Source: Paracoccus zhejiangensis (GTDB lineage: Bacteria; Pseudomonadota; Alphaproteobacteria; Rhodobacterales; Rhodobacteraceae). From it: DNA of 64,000 nucleotides. Within the stretch, counting starts at the first letter, position 1; each line of letters opens with the position of its first letter. Where the stretch lies: assembly GCF_002847445.1 (NCBI RefSeq), contig NZ_CP025430.1:3149001-3213000 (forward strand). The letters are read 5' to 3'. The notes under the pieces are model-generated. The model saw only the letters and a program-made list of their open reading frames with translations. It was not told the origin of the DNA and ran no database searches. The position numbers were made by a program, and so were the translations under genes. Shown here one piece after another: positions 19,494-28,509 of this stretch.

Positions 19494-20135
19494 CTATCGT
19501 CGGGTTGACGCAGGCTGTGCGCGACCGATCCACAGACCCAGCGCCAGACCCGTCACCGCGCCGCCCAGATGCGCCTGCCAGGCGATGGCCGGGACCAGCA
19601 GCGTCAGGCCCAGGTTGAGCACCACGATGTTCGCCACCGCCCGCCACAACGGCCCCATCGGCTGGCCGCGCTGGCGGCGGCGGATGGCGACCAGGCCGAC
19701 CAGCGCCCCGGCAAGGCCGAAGACCGCGCCCGATGCGCCGACCATCGGTCCGGCGGCCGGGGCCATCAGGGCAAACAGGCCGGCTGCGGCGATCTGGCAG
19801 ATCAGGTAGACCAGCAGCATGACCCCCGGCCCGGTCAGCTTGGCCAGTTCGCGCGCCACGACCGCCAGCGAGACCATGTTCATCGCCAGATGCAGGATGC
19901 CGCCATGCAGCAGGCCATAGCTGAAGAACATCGCCAGTTGCTGTCCAGGGTAGACCGGCCAGAGATCGTGGAACAGCCGCGACCAGAAGCCGCCATAGAC
20001 GGTCGCCATGCCGCGCGCATCGGCCCAGCCGGTCAGCTGCAGCGCCACGATCAGCAGTTCTATCCCGCAGCAGAGCAGGATCAGCCCGGTCACCCATCCC
20101 GGCAATTGCCGCCATGTGCCGGTGCCGGCCTCCAT
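19494..20135 (-). CDS. Rhomboid-family intramembrane serine protease
   Basis: The protein (213 residues from this start) has six to seven hydrophobic segments and the rhomboid signature: YGLLHGGILHLAMNM in the second helix region, the nucleophile in GASGAVFGLAGA, and the catalytic His in WQAHLGGAVTGLALG. Rhomboids cut transmembrane helices of substrate proteins. A start at 20171 is possible but would overlap the Trm112 gene by 23 bp; the ATG at 20135 has a GGAG-containing leader and avoids the overlap. It ends the Trm112/LON/CnoX run and lies 25 bp before the kinase gene. Substrate unknown. Confidence 0.85.
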   Translation of the reverse strand: MEAGTGTWRQLPGWVTGLILLCCGIELLIVALQLTGWADARGMATVYGGFWSRLFHDLWPVYPGQQLAMFFSYGLLHGGILHLAMNMVSLAVVARELAKLTGPGVMLLVYLICQIAAAGLFALMAPAAGPMVGASGAVFGLAGALVGLVAIRRRQRGQPMGPLWRAVANIVVLNLGLTLLVPAIAWQAHLGGAVTGLALGLWIGRAQPASTRR

Positions 20136-20148
20136 CGCTCCGCCCGCC

Positions 20149-20370
20149 TCAGCCTTGCGGCCGGTCGTCATCGGTCTTGATCTGGCGGGCCTCGTCGATC
20201 AGCATGATCGGAATCCCCTGCCGGATAGGAAAGGCAAGGCCGGCTGCGCGCGACACCAGTTCCTGCCGGTCGGGGTCATAGTGCAGCAGCGTATGCGTGA
20301 CCGGGCAGACCAGCGCCTCGAGCATGTGGCGGTCAAATCCCGGTGCGGGTGCGGCGGTGTCGTCAGTCAT
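20149..20370 (-). CDS. Trm112-family protein (YcaR/UPF0434-like)
   Basis: The 73-residue protein matches the Trm112 zinc-ribbon-like family: [39 protein letters not shown]. In eukaryotes Trm112 activates methyltransferases; in bacteria these small proteins are mostly uncharacterised. Only one of the usual cysteine pairs remains (CPVT), so zinc binding is unlikely. The ATG overlaps the stop of the LON-domain gene (ATGA). Confidence 0.88.
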   Translation of the reverse strand: MTDDTAAPAPGFDRHMLEALVCPVTHTLLHYDPDRQELVSRAAGLAFPIRQGIPIMLIDEARQIKTDDDRPQG

Positions 20371-20993
20371 TGCAGTCGTTCCTCGTGCTCGCCGCTGCGC
20401 AGCGCATATTCGATCAGCCCGTCCAAGAGCGCCCGCCGCTCGGCCAGGGTCGGGGCTTCCAGCAGCGCCTGCTTTTCCTCCACATCCAAGGGCAGCAGCA
20501 TGGACAGCGAGTTGATCAACGTCTCGGTCTCGGCGGCGCTGGCATTTTCCCAGTCCGTCGACAGCTCGCGTTCTTCCATGAAGCGTTTCAGCCGCTCGAG
20601 AAAGGGCCCGCGCTGGAATTCGGGGTCGGTCTCGGTGCCGCCCAGATCGATGCCGAATCCGCTCCAGTCGGCGCGACCGGTCAGGTAGGGCTGAAATCCC
20701 TCCTCGGCCTCGATCAGCCGAAAGCGCGACACGGCGCGTAGCTGGATCAGCATGCGGTTGTTGTCGGTCTCGCTGAAGGCGACGACGCGGCCGGCGCAGC
20801 CAACCCCGGCCAGCCCGTCCTCGTGCGGCTGGATCATCCCGATCATCCGGTGGCCGGATTTCAGCGTATCCTCGAGCATCTGCAGATAGCGTGGCTCGAA
20901 GATCTGCAAAGGCAACCGGGCGCGCGGCAGAAGAAGCGCCCCCGGCAAGGGAAAGAGGGGAATACGCTCAGGAAGGGGATGCGGCGTGCGCAT
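20367..20993 (-). CDS. LON N-terminal substrate-binding domain protein
   Basis: The 208-residue protein consists of a Lon N-terminal (LAN/PUA-like) domain: [26 protein letters not shown] at the start and the middle [29 protein letters not shown]. The ATPase and protease domains of Lon are absent. Such stand-alone proteins are widespread in alphaproteobacteria and have no proven role; substrate or adaptor binding is the usual guess. I chose the ATG at 20993, which overlaps the TGA of the thioredoxin gene, over a GTG one codon earlier. Confidence 0.88.
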   Translation of the reverse strand: MRTPHPLPERIPLFPLPGALLLPRARLPLQIFEPRYLQMLEDTLKSGHRMIGMIQPHEDGLAGVGCAGRVVAFSETDNNRMLIQLRAVSRFRLIEAEEGFQPYLTGRADWSGFGIDLGGTETDPEFQRGPFLERLKRFMEERELSTDWENASAAETETLINSLSMLLPLDVEEKQALLEAPTLAERRALLDGLIEYALRSGEHEERLQ

Positions 20994-21907
20994 CACGCAA
21001 AGATCAGCGAGGACAGCCGACGGCGGCCTTTCTGGGCCAGCGGATCAGTGGGCTTGAGGCTGTCGAAGATGGTCAGCAATTGCGCCTTGGCCGCGCCCTC
21101 GTTCCACTCGCGGTCACGGCGGAAGCTCTCCAGCAGCACCTCGGTGGCCTGCTCCACTTCGCCCGCGGCATGCAGCGCCTGTGCCAGTTCCAGCCGCGCC
21201 TGCTGGTCGGCGGGGTCGGCATCGACCTTGGCCTGCAGTTCGGCCAGCGGTCCGGCATCGGCGGCCTGACGGGCCAGTTGCAGCTGCGCGCGGGCGGCCT
21301 CGATCGGGCCGCTGCCGGTGATCGCGGCGGGCACTTGGTCCAGCGCGGCGGCGGCGGCATCGGCGTCACCCTTGGCCAGATGGGACCGGATCAGTCCGCC
21401 CCAGGCCTGCGGGTTCTCGGGGTCTTCCTCGGCGATGGCGGCGAAGGTTTCGGCCGCGTCCTCTGCCGCGCCTTCCTCCAGCATCGCCTCGGCGGCGGCC
21501 AACGCATCGGCCAGCCCGCCATCATCGCCGCCAAGCGCGACGAGCTTGTCGACGAATTGCTTGATCTGGCTTTGCGGGATCGCGCCCTGGAAGGCGTCGA
21601 CCGGCTGGCCCTGGAAGAAGGCATAGACGGTCGGGATCGACTGCACCCTGAGCTGCCCGGCGATCATCTGGTTCTCGTCGACATTCACCTTGGCCATGCG
21701 CACCCGGCCCTTGTGGCGGGCGACCTCGGCCTCGAGCTGGGGGCCAAGCGTCTTGCAGGGGCCGCACCAGGGCGCCCAGAAATCGACGATGACCGGCACG
21801 GTCATCGACATGTCGACCACCTCGGCCATGAAACTGGCCTCGGTCACATCCTTGATGAAATCGCTGGCGGCAGGGGCGGCGGCGGGTTCGGAACCAAGGG
21901 TCAGCAT
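20993..21907 (-). CDS. cnoX: Thioredoxin-TPR chaperone CnoX (YbbN)
   Basis: The protein (304 residues from this start) has an N-terminal thioredoxin fold with WAPWCGPCKTLGP and a cis-Pro block (QSIPTVYAF), followed by TPR-like repeats from about 130 on. This is the CnoX/YbbN architecture, a holdase that protects proteins from oxidation (hypochlorite) and hands them to GroEL. Unlike E. coli CnoX, which has SXXC, a full CXXC is kept, as in Caulobacter CnoX, so reductase activity is plausible. The start is uncertain among 21907, 21919 and 21949. Downstream genes overlap it by TGATG. Confidence 0.88.
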   Translation of the reverse strand: MLTLGSEPAAAPAASDFIKDVTEASFMAEVVDMSMTVPVIVDFWAPWCGPCKTLGPQLEAEVARHKGRVRMAKVNVDENQMIAGQLRVQSIPTVYAFFQGQPVDAFQGAIPQSQIKQFVDKLVALGGDDGGLADALAAAEAMLEEGAAEDAAETFAAIAEEDPENPQAWGGLIRSHLAKGDADAAAAALDQVPAAITGSGPIEAARAQLQLARQAADAGPLAELQAKVDADPADQQARLELAQALHAAGEVEQATEVLLESFRRDREWNEGAAKAQLLTIFDSLKPTDPLAQKGRRRLSSLIFA

Positions 21908-21968
21908 CGCGTCTCTCATCTCAAAGGGTCTGGGCATAGATAGGGCCATGCCCCCTTGGGTTACAAGG

Positions 21969-22247
21969 TCAGCGTGGCTCGGGCGGGATCATGCAAAGCG
22001 GCAAACCGGCGGGCAGGACCAACAGCCCCGCGCCCTTACGATAGACCTCGGCGGCGCTGACATTGCTGACGGTGGCAGTCAGGCGCGTGGCATGGACCAG
22101 CCGCGCCTCGGGCAGGCGGGCCAGCAGGTCGGGCGCGGGGGCGATGACCAGCGCCGAGGGTGCTGCGCCGGGGATGAACATGCCGCCGGCCATCAGCGCC
22201 AGCCAGCCAAGGGCGAGGGCCAGTGCATATGCCGCCACCCGCCGCAT
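21969..22247 (-). CDS. Small single-pass membrane protein of unknown function
   Basis: The 92-residue protein has one N-terminal hydrophobic segment (about 5-30), then a short alanine-rich region with the pattern LPEARLVHATRLTATVSNVSAAEVYRKGAGLLVLPAG. Family unknown. Its ATG overlaps the stop of the 348-residue gene (TGATG), so it belongs to that operon, and its codon use fits a real gene. The pattern AALVVAP...LLVLPAGLPLC resembles small envelope proteins, but no function can be given. Confidence 0.6.
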   Translation of the reverse strand: MRRVAAYALALALGWLALMAGGMFIPGAAPSALVIAPAPDLLARLPEARLVHATRLTATVSNVSAAEVYRKGAGLLVLPAGLPLCMIPPEPR

Positions 22248-23293
22248 CAGTAGTCGTGGATATGTTCAAGCCGCGCGTGCGCAAGGTCCAGCTCGCGCAG
22301 GCGGCTGGCCAGCTCTGGCACCTTGACCACGATCAGGTGCCGCATCTCGCGGCTGCCCTGCAGCGGAAAGGTGAAGATCGCGCCCAGATCGGCGGGGCCG
22401 TTGGTGATTGCCGTCAGGAGGATGTCGTCATTGCCGGCGATCTCGATGATCTGCCCACCCTCGTCGGTGATGTGCTGCAGGATGGTGGTCAGCTCGCGAT
22501 AGCGCGGGGTCTCGATCTCGAACCCCTCGGGGCGGCGCTGGATCACGGTGACGCCGGGGATCGTGGCCAGCTGCGGCTCGGGCAGGCCGGTGACGACGGC
22601 GCGCAGCGTCAGCTCGTCCTGCCCGGTCGCGGCCACCGCGCCCGCGATCGCGCGGGCATAGGCGGCCTTGGCGCGATACTCGACGCCAAGGGCAAACTGG
22701 CGCTCCCGGTCACGGAAAACGCCGGTCGCAGCATCGTCCAGCGCCTGTGCGTCCGTGGTGAAATCCCACCGATACCACGGGGTCTGCTGCAGGAAGGCGG
22801 CATAATCCGCCGCCTGCTGCGCCGACAGCCGGTCGATCGGGCTGTGATCCGGCCCGCGCAGCCATGTCGCGACGCGGCCAAGCGTTTCCTCGTAAGCCGC
22901 CTTCAGCATCAGCTCGAGGGTGAAACTGACCCCGATGGTATAGATCGTTGCCTTGGACTCGCTGGTGAAACCGCCATGTGCATCCGCCATCTCGGTCAGC
23001 GGGCAGAGCGAGGACCAGAAGCCGCCGATGGCCTGCAGGAAGCGGAAATCGTCCGGGTCGCCCGAGGCGATGACGCGCGCGTAATCGGCATAGGCATGGA
23101 CGATGTGCCATTCGGGATAGGTGGTGAAGGTGCGCGACTCGTCACGGGTCTGGCTGACGATGGGCGTGTGATCCTGCGGTTGGGGCGTGCCCCGGCACAT
23201 GGTCTCGTTGCGGATGACCGGCAGGGCCAGCAGCAAAAGGGCGACCAGCAGCGCCAGTACCCCTCGCTTCAGCCAGCGCCAGAGGAAGCTCAC
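22247..23293 (-). CDS. Conserved membrane-anchored protein of unknown function
   Basis: The 348-residue protein has one N-terminal transmembrane anchor (about 8-28, LLVALLLLALPVI) followed by a large non-cytoplasmic domain. Visible patterns include TYPEWHIVHAYADYARVIASGDPDDF, a helical core (TIYTIGVSFTLELMLKAAYEE) and a C-terminal alpha/beta region (ITNGPADLGAIFTFPLQGSREMRH). I do not recognise the family. It starts with GTG overlapping the TGA of the small four-helix membrane protein gene. Its operon with a Tat-type FAD oxidase suggests a shared role in the periplasm or inner-membrane outer face, which is inference. Confidence 0.75.
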   Translation of the reverse strand: MSFLWRWLKRGVLALLVALLLLALPVIRNETMCRGTPQPQDHTPIVSQTRDESRTFTTYPEWHIVHAYADYARVIASGDPDDFRFLQAIGGFWSSLCPLTEMADAHGGFTSESKATIYTIGVSFTLELMLKAAYEETLGRVATWLRGPDHSPIDRLSAQQAADYAAFLQQTPWYRWDFTTDAQALDDAATGVFRDRERQFALGVEYRAKAAYARAIAGAVAATGQDELTLRAVVTGLPEPQLATIPGVTVIQRRPEGFEIETPRYRELTTILQHITDEGGQIIEIAGNDDILLTAITNGPADLGAIFTFPLQGSREMRHLIVVKVPELASRLRELDLAHARLEHIHDY

Positions 23294-23682
23294 TTCCGCA
23301 CCCCCGCCAGCAGGGCAAAGCCGCCCAAGAGGATATGGGGCGCATTGGCCATGATCTTGAAGGTAAATGGCAGGTCGAGGACGCCGTTATTGACGATGCC
23401 GAGGTCCAGATAGCCCGAGCCGACCGCCAGCCCCATCAGCCCGTCGGCCAGATAGAGCGTGCCGAAGATCAAGAGGAAATTCCGCGCCGCCCGGGCCGAG
23501 ATCAGCGCCGCCGCCAGCGCCCAGAGGGCCGAGCCGAGATGCAGGAGGTCGTCAAAGATATCCAGCGCGAAGACGCCGAAGGCCAGCCCGTCCGGGTCGG
23601 TCAGGCCGGGGATGTAGTTGATCGATGCAGCGCCCAGCAGGGCCAGCGCATAGAACAGGGCAACCTTTTGATGAAAACTCAT
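23290..23682 (-). CDS. DUF4383-like four-helix membrane protein
   Basis: The 130-residue protein has four predicted hydrophobic helices: VALFYALALLGAASI, DLLHLGSALWALAAALI, FLLIFGTLYLADGLMGLAVG and APHILLGGFALLAGV. The DDLLHLGSALWAL and HILLGG segments match the DUF4383 family of small membrane proteins of unknown function. I chose the ATG at 23682, which overlaps the stop of the FAD-oxidase gene (ATGA); an upstream in-frame start is less likely. It may act as a membrane partner of that oxidase (inference). Confidence 0.75.
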   Translation of the reverse strand: MSFHQKVALFYALALLGAASINYIPGLTDPDGLAFGVFALDIFDDLLHLGSALWALAAALISARAARNFLLIFGTLYLADGLMGLAVGSGYLDLGIVNNGVLDLPFTFKIMANAPHILLGGFALLAGVRK

Positions 23683-25160
23683 AGCGGCTCCAGATATGTG
23701 TCCCACAGGGAGTTGCGCAGGGTCAGTTGCGGGTCCAGCAGGCGCTTGGCGGCGGCCAGCCGCTCGGCCCGGGGATAGACGCGGGCGAATTGCTCGACCG
23801 TGGCATGGGGGCGATAGGGCAGGTAATAGCTGCCGCCGATGGCGGCGATGCCGTCGATCAGCTCGCGAGTCAGGCGGGCCATGTCGGCCTCGGACCGGGC
23901 CGACATTTCCTGGCTGAAGGACATGACGGCGGCAAGCCGCGGGGTTGGGGCATAGGCCAGCCAGCTGTCGGGATCGGCGGCGACATAGCGGATGGTGACG
24001 TTCAGCATCTCCTGATAGCTGGGCGGGATCGCCTGCTTGCAGACGGCGATGAAATCGGACCAGCGGTCGGGCGGCACGAAATATTCGTGCAAGATGTCAG
24101 TCCGCGTCGGATCGCCATCATCCAGGGTGGCAACCGGCTCGTTCATCAGGCTGTTGCGGGTCGAACTGCCGCCAAGGCGCGGGTTCAGGCTGGCCTCGGT
24201 CCACCAGCGCAGGTGCTTCATCGGCTCGCGATAGAGCTGCGCGCGATAGATCCGGGCCGCTACCTTCGACACCCAACCCGAACCGCTGGCGGGCGGCAGG
24301 TCGGTCTGGTCGGCATCGGGGCGATAGGCGATCATCAGCCCCTGATCCAGAAACCCGGCGCGATCCACCGACAGCCGGCCATAGGCCATGCCCACTGCCG
24401 GATCGTCCAGTGCCACCATGAAGGCATCCGCAAGCCCGGTACCCGGCATCTGTTCAAAACTCGGCGTCACCCGCGCATTCGGCGCCGACTCGACCTCCAT
24501 GGTCAGGATCAAGCCAATGAGGCCATAGCCGCCCATCGCCATGCCGAAGAGCTCGGCATTCTCGGTGCGCGAGCAGGTGACGACCTCGCCATCGGGCAGC
24601 ATCATTGTCAGGCTGCGCACGGTCGAGCCCATCGGCCCATGCGGCACCGGCCAACCATGGGCGTTGACGCTGAAGGTCGCGGCGAGGCCGAAATCATGGT
24701 TCGACTGCATCACCTTGGGCGAGAGACCCACCGGATCCAGCGCGGCGATCACCTGCGACCAGCGGGCATTGCCGGGTGCCAGATAAGTCTGGGCGGCGCT
24801 GTCGATCTCGATCCGGCCATTTTCCCAGCCAAGCGCGGTGCCGTCGCGGGGCAGGGATTGCCCACCCATCGAATGCCGCGCCGCCGAAAGGCACAACGGT
24901 CGCCCCGCCGCCTGCGCCTCGGCCAGTTCCGCGCGCAGCCGCGCGACCAGGGCCTCGCCGGGGTCCTCGGTCAGGATGATATGCTTGGCGATGGGTGTTT
25001 CGGACAGCAGCGAGGCGTCGTTCAACGTACCCTCGGGCGCGGGGCCGGTCAGCGGCACCCCGTCCAGCGTGTCATGCCAGGGCGCCAGCCGGTTCGCGGC
25101 CCATGCCCCGATGACCGCCCCGGTGCCGAGCAGAAGCGCGCGGCGCGAAAAGCGGCCCAT
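23679..25160 (-). CDS. FAD-binding oxidoreductase of the aldonolactone oxidase type, Tat-exported
   Basis: The 493-residue protein begins with a probable Tat signal (RFSRRALLLGTGAVIGAW). A PCMH-type FAD domain follows: LCLSAARHSMGGQSLPRDG is the FAD-site block, SNHDFGLAATFSVNAHGW matches the GxGxxGxxxxNxHG region, and GGYGLIGLILTMEVE ends it. The C-terminal half resembles aldonolactone oxidase and vanillyl-alcohol-oxidase relatives that oxidise sugar lactones or alcohols. The substrate is unknown. It starts 2 bp after the xthA stop, so it is cotranscribed with xthA and three downstream membrane-protein genes, although exonuclease III has no obvious connection. Confidence 0.8.
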   Translation of the reverse strand: MGRFSRRALLLGTGAVIGAWAANRLAPWHDTLDGVPLTGPAPEGTLNDASLLSETPIAKHIILTEDPGEALVARLRAELAEAQAAGRPLCLSAARHSMGGQSLPRDGTALGWENGRIEIDSAAQTYLAPGNARWSQVIAALDPVGLSPKVMQSNHDFGLAATFSVNAHGWPVPHGPMGSTVRSLTMMLPDGEVVTCSRTENAELFGMAMGGYGLIGLILTMEVESAPNARVTPSFEQMPGTGLADAFMVALDDPAVGMAYGRLSVDRAGFLDQGLMIAYRPDADQTDLPPASGSGWVSKVAARIYRAQLYREPMKHLRWWTEASLNPRLGGSSTRNSLMNEPVATLDDGDPTRTDILHEYFVPPDRWSDFIAVCKQAIPPSYQEMLNVTIRYVAADPDSWLAYAPTPRLAAVMSFSQEMSARSEADMARLTRELIDGIAAIGGSYYLPYRPHATVEQFARVYPRAERLAAAKRLLDPQLTLRNSLWDTYLEPL

Positions 25161-25162
25161 GC

Positions 25163-25948
25163 TCAGAGATCGAAGCTGGCGAAGACGGGCACGTGATCGC
25201 TCGGCTGCTGCCAGCCCCGGACCGGACGAAGGATGCGACTGCCATGACCAGCGCCGGCAATATCCGGCGTGGCCCAGATGTGATCGAGCCGCCGGCCCTT
25301 GTCGGCGGCATCCCAATCCTTGGCGCGATAGGACCACCACGAATAGAGCAGCCCGGACGGAATGTCCTTCCGGGTGATATCGACCCATTTGCCCGCATCC
25401 TGCGCCGCGCCCAGATGCTCTACCTCGATGGGGGTGTGGCTGACGATCTTCAGAAGCTGCTTGTGCGACCAGACATCATCCTCGCGCGGGGCGATGTTCA
25501 GATCGCCCACCATGATAGATTTCTGCGGCTTGTCGGCATGGAAGGCGTCGCGCATCTCGGTCAGGAAGTCGAGCTTCTGGCCGAATTTCTCGTTCTGCGC
25601 GCGGTCTGGAATGTCGCCGCCCGCCGGGACATAGAAATTGTGGATGGTGACCCCGTTTTCCAGCCGCGCGGCGACGTGCCGGGCATGGCCGAGGCTGGCA
25701 TAGTCGCGGTCGCCCGCATCCTCGATCGGCAGGCGCGACAGGATGGCGACGCCGTTATAGCCCTTCTGCCCGCGCGCCACGACATGGCGGTAACCCAGGT
25801 CGGCGAAGCCCTGCAGCGGCATCTTCTCGACCGGCGACTTGATTTCCTGCAGGCAGAGGATGTCGGGTGCCTCTTCCGACAGCAGGCGCGCGACCAGCGG
25901 CTCGCGCAGGCGGACCGAGTTGATGTTCCAGGTGGCAATCGTGAACAT
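25163..25948 (-). CDS. xthA: Exodeoxyribonuclease III
   Basis: The 261-residue protein matches the exonuclease III/AP-endonuclease family (E. coli XthA 268). Key blocks: ATWNINSVRLR (Asn), LCLQEIK (Glu, metal ligand), a YNGVAILSR segment, DLNIAPREDDVW (the Asp/Asn pair), and DHVPVFASFDL (C-terminal catalytic Asp-His). It repairs abasic sites and 3'-blocked ends. I chose the ATG at 25948, preceded by AGGA; an in-frame start six codons upstream is less likely. It heads the minus-strand run toward 20 kb. Divergent from the MFS gene. Confidence 0.94.
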   Translation of the reverse strand: MFTIATWNINSVRLREPLVARLLSEEAPDILCLQEIKSPVEKMPLQGFADLGYRHVVARGQKGYNGVAILSRLPIEDAGDRDYASLGHARHVAARLENGVTIHNFYVPAGGDIPDRAQNEKFGQKLDFLTEMRDAFHADKPQKSIMVGDLNIAPREDDVWSHKQLLKIVSHTPIEVEHLGAAQDAGKWVDITRKDIPSGLLYSWWSYRAKDWDAADKGRRLDHIWATPDIAGAGHGSRILRPVRGWQQPSDHVPVFASFDL

Positions 25949-26081
25949 GGGCATCCTCATTCTCATTCGGGGCGGAGACTAGCGGCGCGCTTGGGCAGTG
26001 TCGAGTTCACGCGGAAAAAGGCCGTTGTTCCCCGCCCGTCCTGCGGTCAGGATGCCGCCCATGCGGAGCAAGGAGGGCGCC

Positions 26082-27404
26082 ATGACCATCACCATCGACG
26101 AGGCCCTGACGCGCGGCGGCATCGGCCGCTTCCAGTGGCGCTTGCTGGGCATCTTCGGGCTGGTCTGGGCGGCGGATGCGATGCAGGTGATCTCGGTCGG
26201 GTTTTCCGCGCCGTCGATTGCCGCAAGCTTCGGCCTCAGCGTGCCGCAGGCGATCCAGTATACCGGGACGCTGTTCTTTCTGGGCATGTTCGTCGGCGCA
26301 TACCTCTTCGGGCGGCTGGCCGACCGCATCGGGCGGCGGCGGGTGCTGCTGATCACGGTGGCGGCTGACGCGATCTTCGGCCTTGCCGCCGCCTTTGCCC
26401 CCAGCCTCGGCGCGCTGATGGCGCTGCGCTTCATCACCGGCATGGCGGTGGGCGGCACGCTGCCGGTCGATTACGCGATGATGGCCGAGTTCCTGCCGCC
26501 GAAGAACCGGGGCCGCTGGCTCGTCTGGCTGGAGGGGTTCTGGGCCGTCGGCACCATCGTCATCGCCCTGACCGCCTGGCTTGCCAGCGTGAACGGCGCG
26601 GCCGAGGCCTGGCGCTGGATCTTTGCCGTGGCGGCCTTCCCGGCGCTGATCGGCTTCTGGCTGCGGCTGTGGCTGCCGGAATCGCCGATGTTCCTCGTGC
26701 GCCACGACCGGCAGGACGAGGTGCGCCACGTGATGAACCGGGTGCTGACCACCAATGGCAAGGCGCCGCTGCCCGAGGGTAGCCGCATCACCACCGCAAG
26801 CCATGACCCGGCCTCCGAGACCTCGATCTTCGCCCCGGCGCTGCGGGCGCGGACGCTGGGGATTCTGATCGTCTGGTTCCTCGTCTCGCTTTCTTATTAC
26901 GGCGTGTTCATCTGGCTGCCGGGGCAATTGGCCGGCGAGGGCTTCGGTTTCGTGCGGGGCTATGGCTTCCTGCTGATCCTCGCGCTGGCGCAGGTGCCGG
27001 GCTATGCGCTGGCCGCCTGGGGGGTCGAGAACCTGGGACGGCGGGTGACGCTGATGGGTTTCCTGCTGGCCAGCGCGGCGGGCTGTTTCCTCTTCACCAT
27101 CGCCACATCGGCCACGATGATCGCCGCCGCGCTGATCCTGATGAGCTTCGCGCTTCTGGGCACCTGGGGCGCGCTTTACGCCTTCACCCCCGAACTCTAC
27201 CCGACCGCGCTCCGCGGCACCGGCATGGGCACCGCCAGCGCCATCGCGCGGCTGGGGGGCATTCTCGCGCCCAGCTTGCTCGGCGCGATCATCGCCAAGG
27301 GCTTTGGTCTTGCCATTGGCACATTTGCACTGTTGCTTGTGCTGGCGGCCATCGCGCTGGCGGTTCTGGTCAGGACCGAGACGCGCGACCGGGCCATCGG
27401 CTGA
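26082..27404 (+). CDS. MFS transporter (SP/NiaP-like)
   Basis: The 440-residue protein has 12 membrane segments. The A-motif GRLADRIGRRRVLLIT after helix 2, the PESPMFLVRHDR block between helices 6 and 7 and TPELYPTALRGTGMGTAS late in the second half match sugar-porter-related transporters such as the niacin carrier NiaP or aromatic-acid carriers. The substrate cannot be decided. AAGGAGGG gives an excellent ribosome site for the ATG at 26082. It is followed by the glutathionyl-hydroquinone reductase gene after 16 bp, so an aromatic or quinone-type substrate is conceivable (inference). Confidence 0.85.
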   Translation: MTITIDEALTRGGIGRFQWRLLGIFGLVWAADAMQVISVGFSAPSIAASFGLSVPQAIQYTGTLFFLGMFVGAYLFGRLADRIGRRRVLLITVAADAIFGLAAAFAPSLGALMALRFITGMAVGGTLPVDYAMMAEFLPPKNRGRWLVWLEGFWAVGTIVIALTAWLASVNGAAEAWRWIFAVAAFPALIGFWLRLWLPESPMFLVRHDRQDEVRHVMNRVLTTNGKAPLPEGSRITTASHDPASETSIFAPALRARTLGILIVWFLVSLSYYGVFIWLPGQLAGEGFGFVRGYGFLLILALAQVPGYALAAWGVENLGRRVTLMGFLLASAAGCFLFTIATSATMIAAALILMSFALLGTWGALYAFTPELYPTALRGTGMGTASAIARLGGILAPSLLGAIIAKGFGLAIGTFALLLVLAAIALAVLVRTETRDRAIG

Positions 27405-27420
27405 GCGACAGGAGGACGAG

Positions 27421-28395
27421 ATGGGTCAACTGGTCAACGGCGTCTGGATGGACGAATGGTATGACACCGCCGCGCATGGCGGCGAGTTCGTCCGCGACAC
27501 CGCGCGGCATCGCAACTGGATCACCGCCGACGGCACGCCGGGACCGACCGGAGAGGGCGAGTTCAAGGCCGAAAGCGGGCGCTATCATCTCTATGTCTGC
27601 TATGCCTGCCCCTGGGCGCACCGGACGCTGATCTTCCGCGCGCTGAAGGACCTGACCGGACATATCGACATCTCGGCCGTCCATCCCGACATGCTGGCCG
27701 ATGGCTGGACCTTCGAACAGGATTTCCCCGGCGCCGATGGGGACCAGCTGTTCGGCAGTTCCTTCCTGCGCGACATCTACCTGCGCGACAATCCCAAGGC
27801 CTCGGGCCGGGTGACGGTGCCGGTGCTCTGGGACCGCGAGCGCGGCCGCATCGTCTCGAACGAAAGCGCCGACATCATCCGTATGTTCAACGGGGCCTTC
27901 AACCGGGTGACCGGCAACGAGGACGATTATTGGCCGGAAAGCCTGCGCCCCGAGATCGAGGCGGTGAACGAGCGCGTCTATGCCACGGTGAACAACGGCG
28001 TCTATCGTGCGGGCTTCGCCACCTCGCAATCGGCCTATGACCGGGGCGTCCGGCCATTGTTCGACAGTCTCGACTGGATCGAGGGGCTGCTGGGCCAGCA
28101 CCGCTATCTGACCGGCGGGCGGGTCACCGAGGCTGACTGGCGCCTCTTCACCACCATCTGTCGCTTCGATTCGGTCTATCACACCCATTTCAAATGCAAC
28201 CGCCGCCGGATCATCGACTATCCGAACCTCTGGGGCTGGGCGCGCGAGCTGTATCAATGGCCCGGCGTGGCCGAGACGGTGCGGCCCGACCACTACATCC
28301 GGCACTATTACTACAGCCACGCGACCATCAACCCGAACCGCATCATCCCGATCGGTCCGGTCGAGGACTGGACCGTTCCGCATGCGCGGGGGTAG
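27421..28395 (+). CDS. yqjG: Glutathionyl-hydroquinone reductase (Xi-class GST)
   Basis: The 324-residue protein has the Xi-class glutathione transferase layout. The catalytic Cys63 lies in YACPWAHR, the N-terminal WITADGTPGPTGEGEF loop is typical of the class, and the C-terminal helical domain includes RFDSVYHTHFKCN and GWARELYQWPGV. These enzymes reduce glutathionyl-hydroquinones back to hydroquinone, helping chlorophenol or quinone turnover. An ideal AGGAGG site precedes the ATG. It is cotranscribed with the upstream MFS carrier. Confidence 0.93.
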   Translation: MGQLVNGVWMDEWYDTAAHGGEFVRDTARHRNWITADGTPGPTGEGEFKAESGRYHLYVCYACPWAHRTLIFRALKDLTGHIDISAVHPDMLADGWTFEQDFPGADGDQLFGSSFLRDIYLRDNPKASGRVTVPVLWDRERGRIVSNESADIIRMFNGAFNRVTGNEDDYWPESLRPEIEAVNERVYATVNNGVYRAGFATSQSAYDRGVRPLFDSLDWIEGLLGQHRYLTGGRVTEADWRLFTTICRFDSVYHTHFKCNRRRIIDYPNLWGWARELYQWPGVAETVRPDHYIRHYYYSHATINPNRIIPIGPVEDWTVPHARG

Positions 28396-28509
28396 GAGGC
28401 GGTCCATTACGGCGACGCACGAGGCCTCGCCCGATTGACCGACCCCTGGCCTCGACCTAGATTCCCCTAGCAGCCCGTTTCCGCCTTCCTCGCACAAGGA
28501 GCAGTCCCG

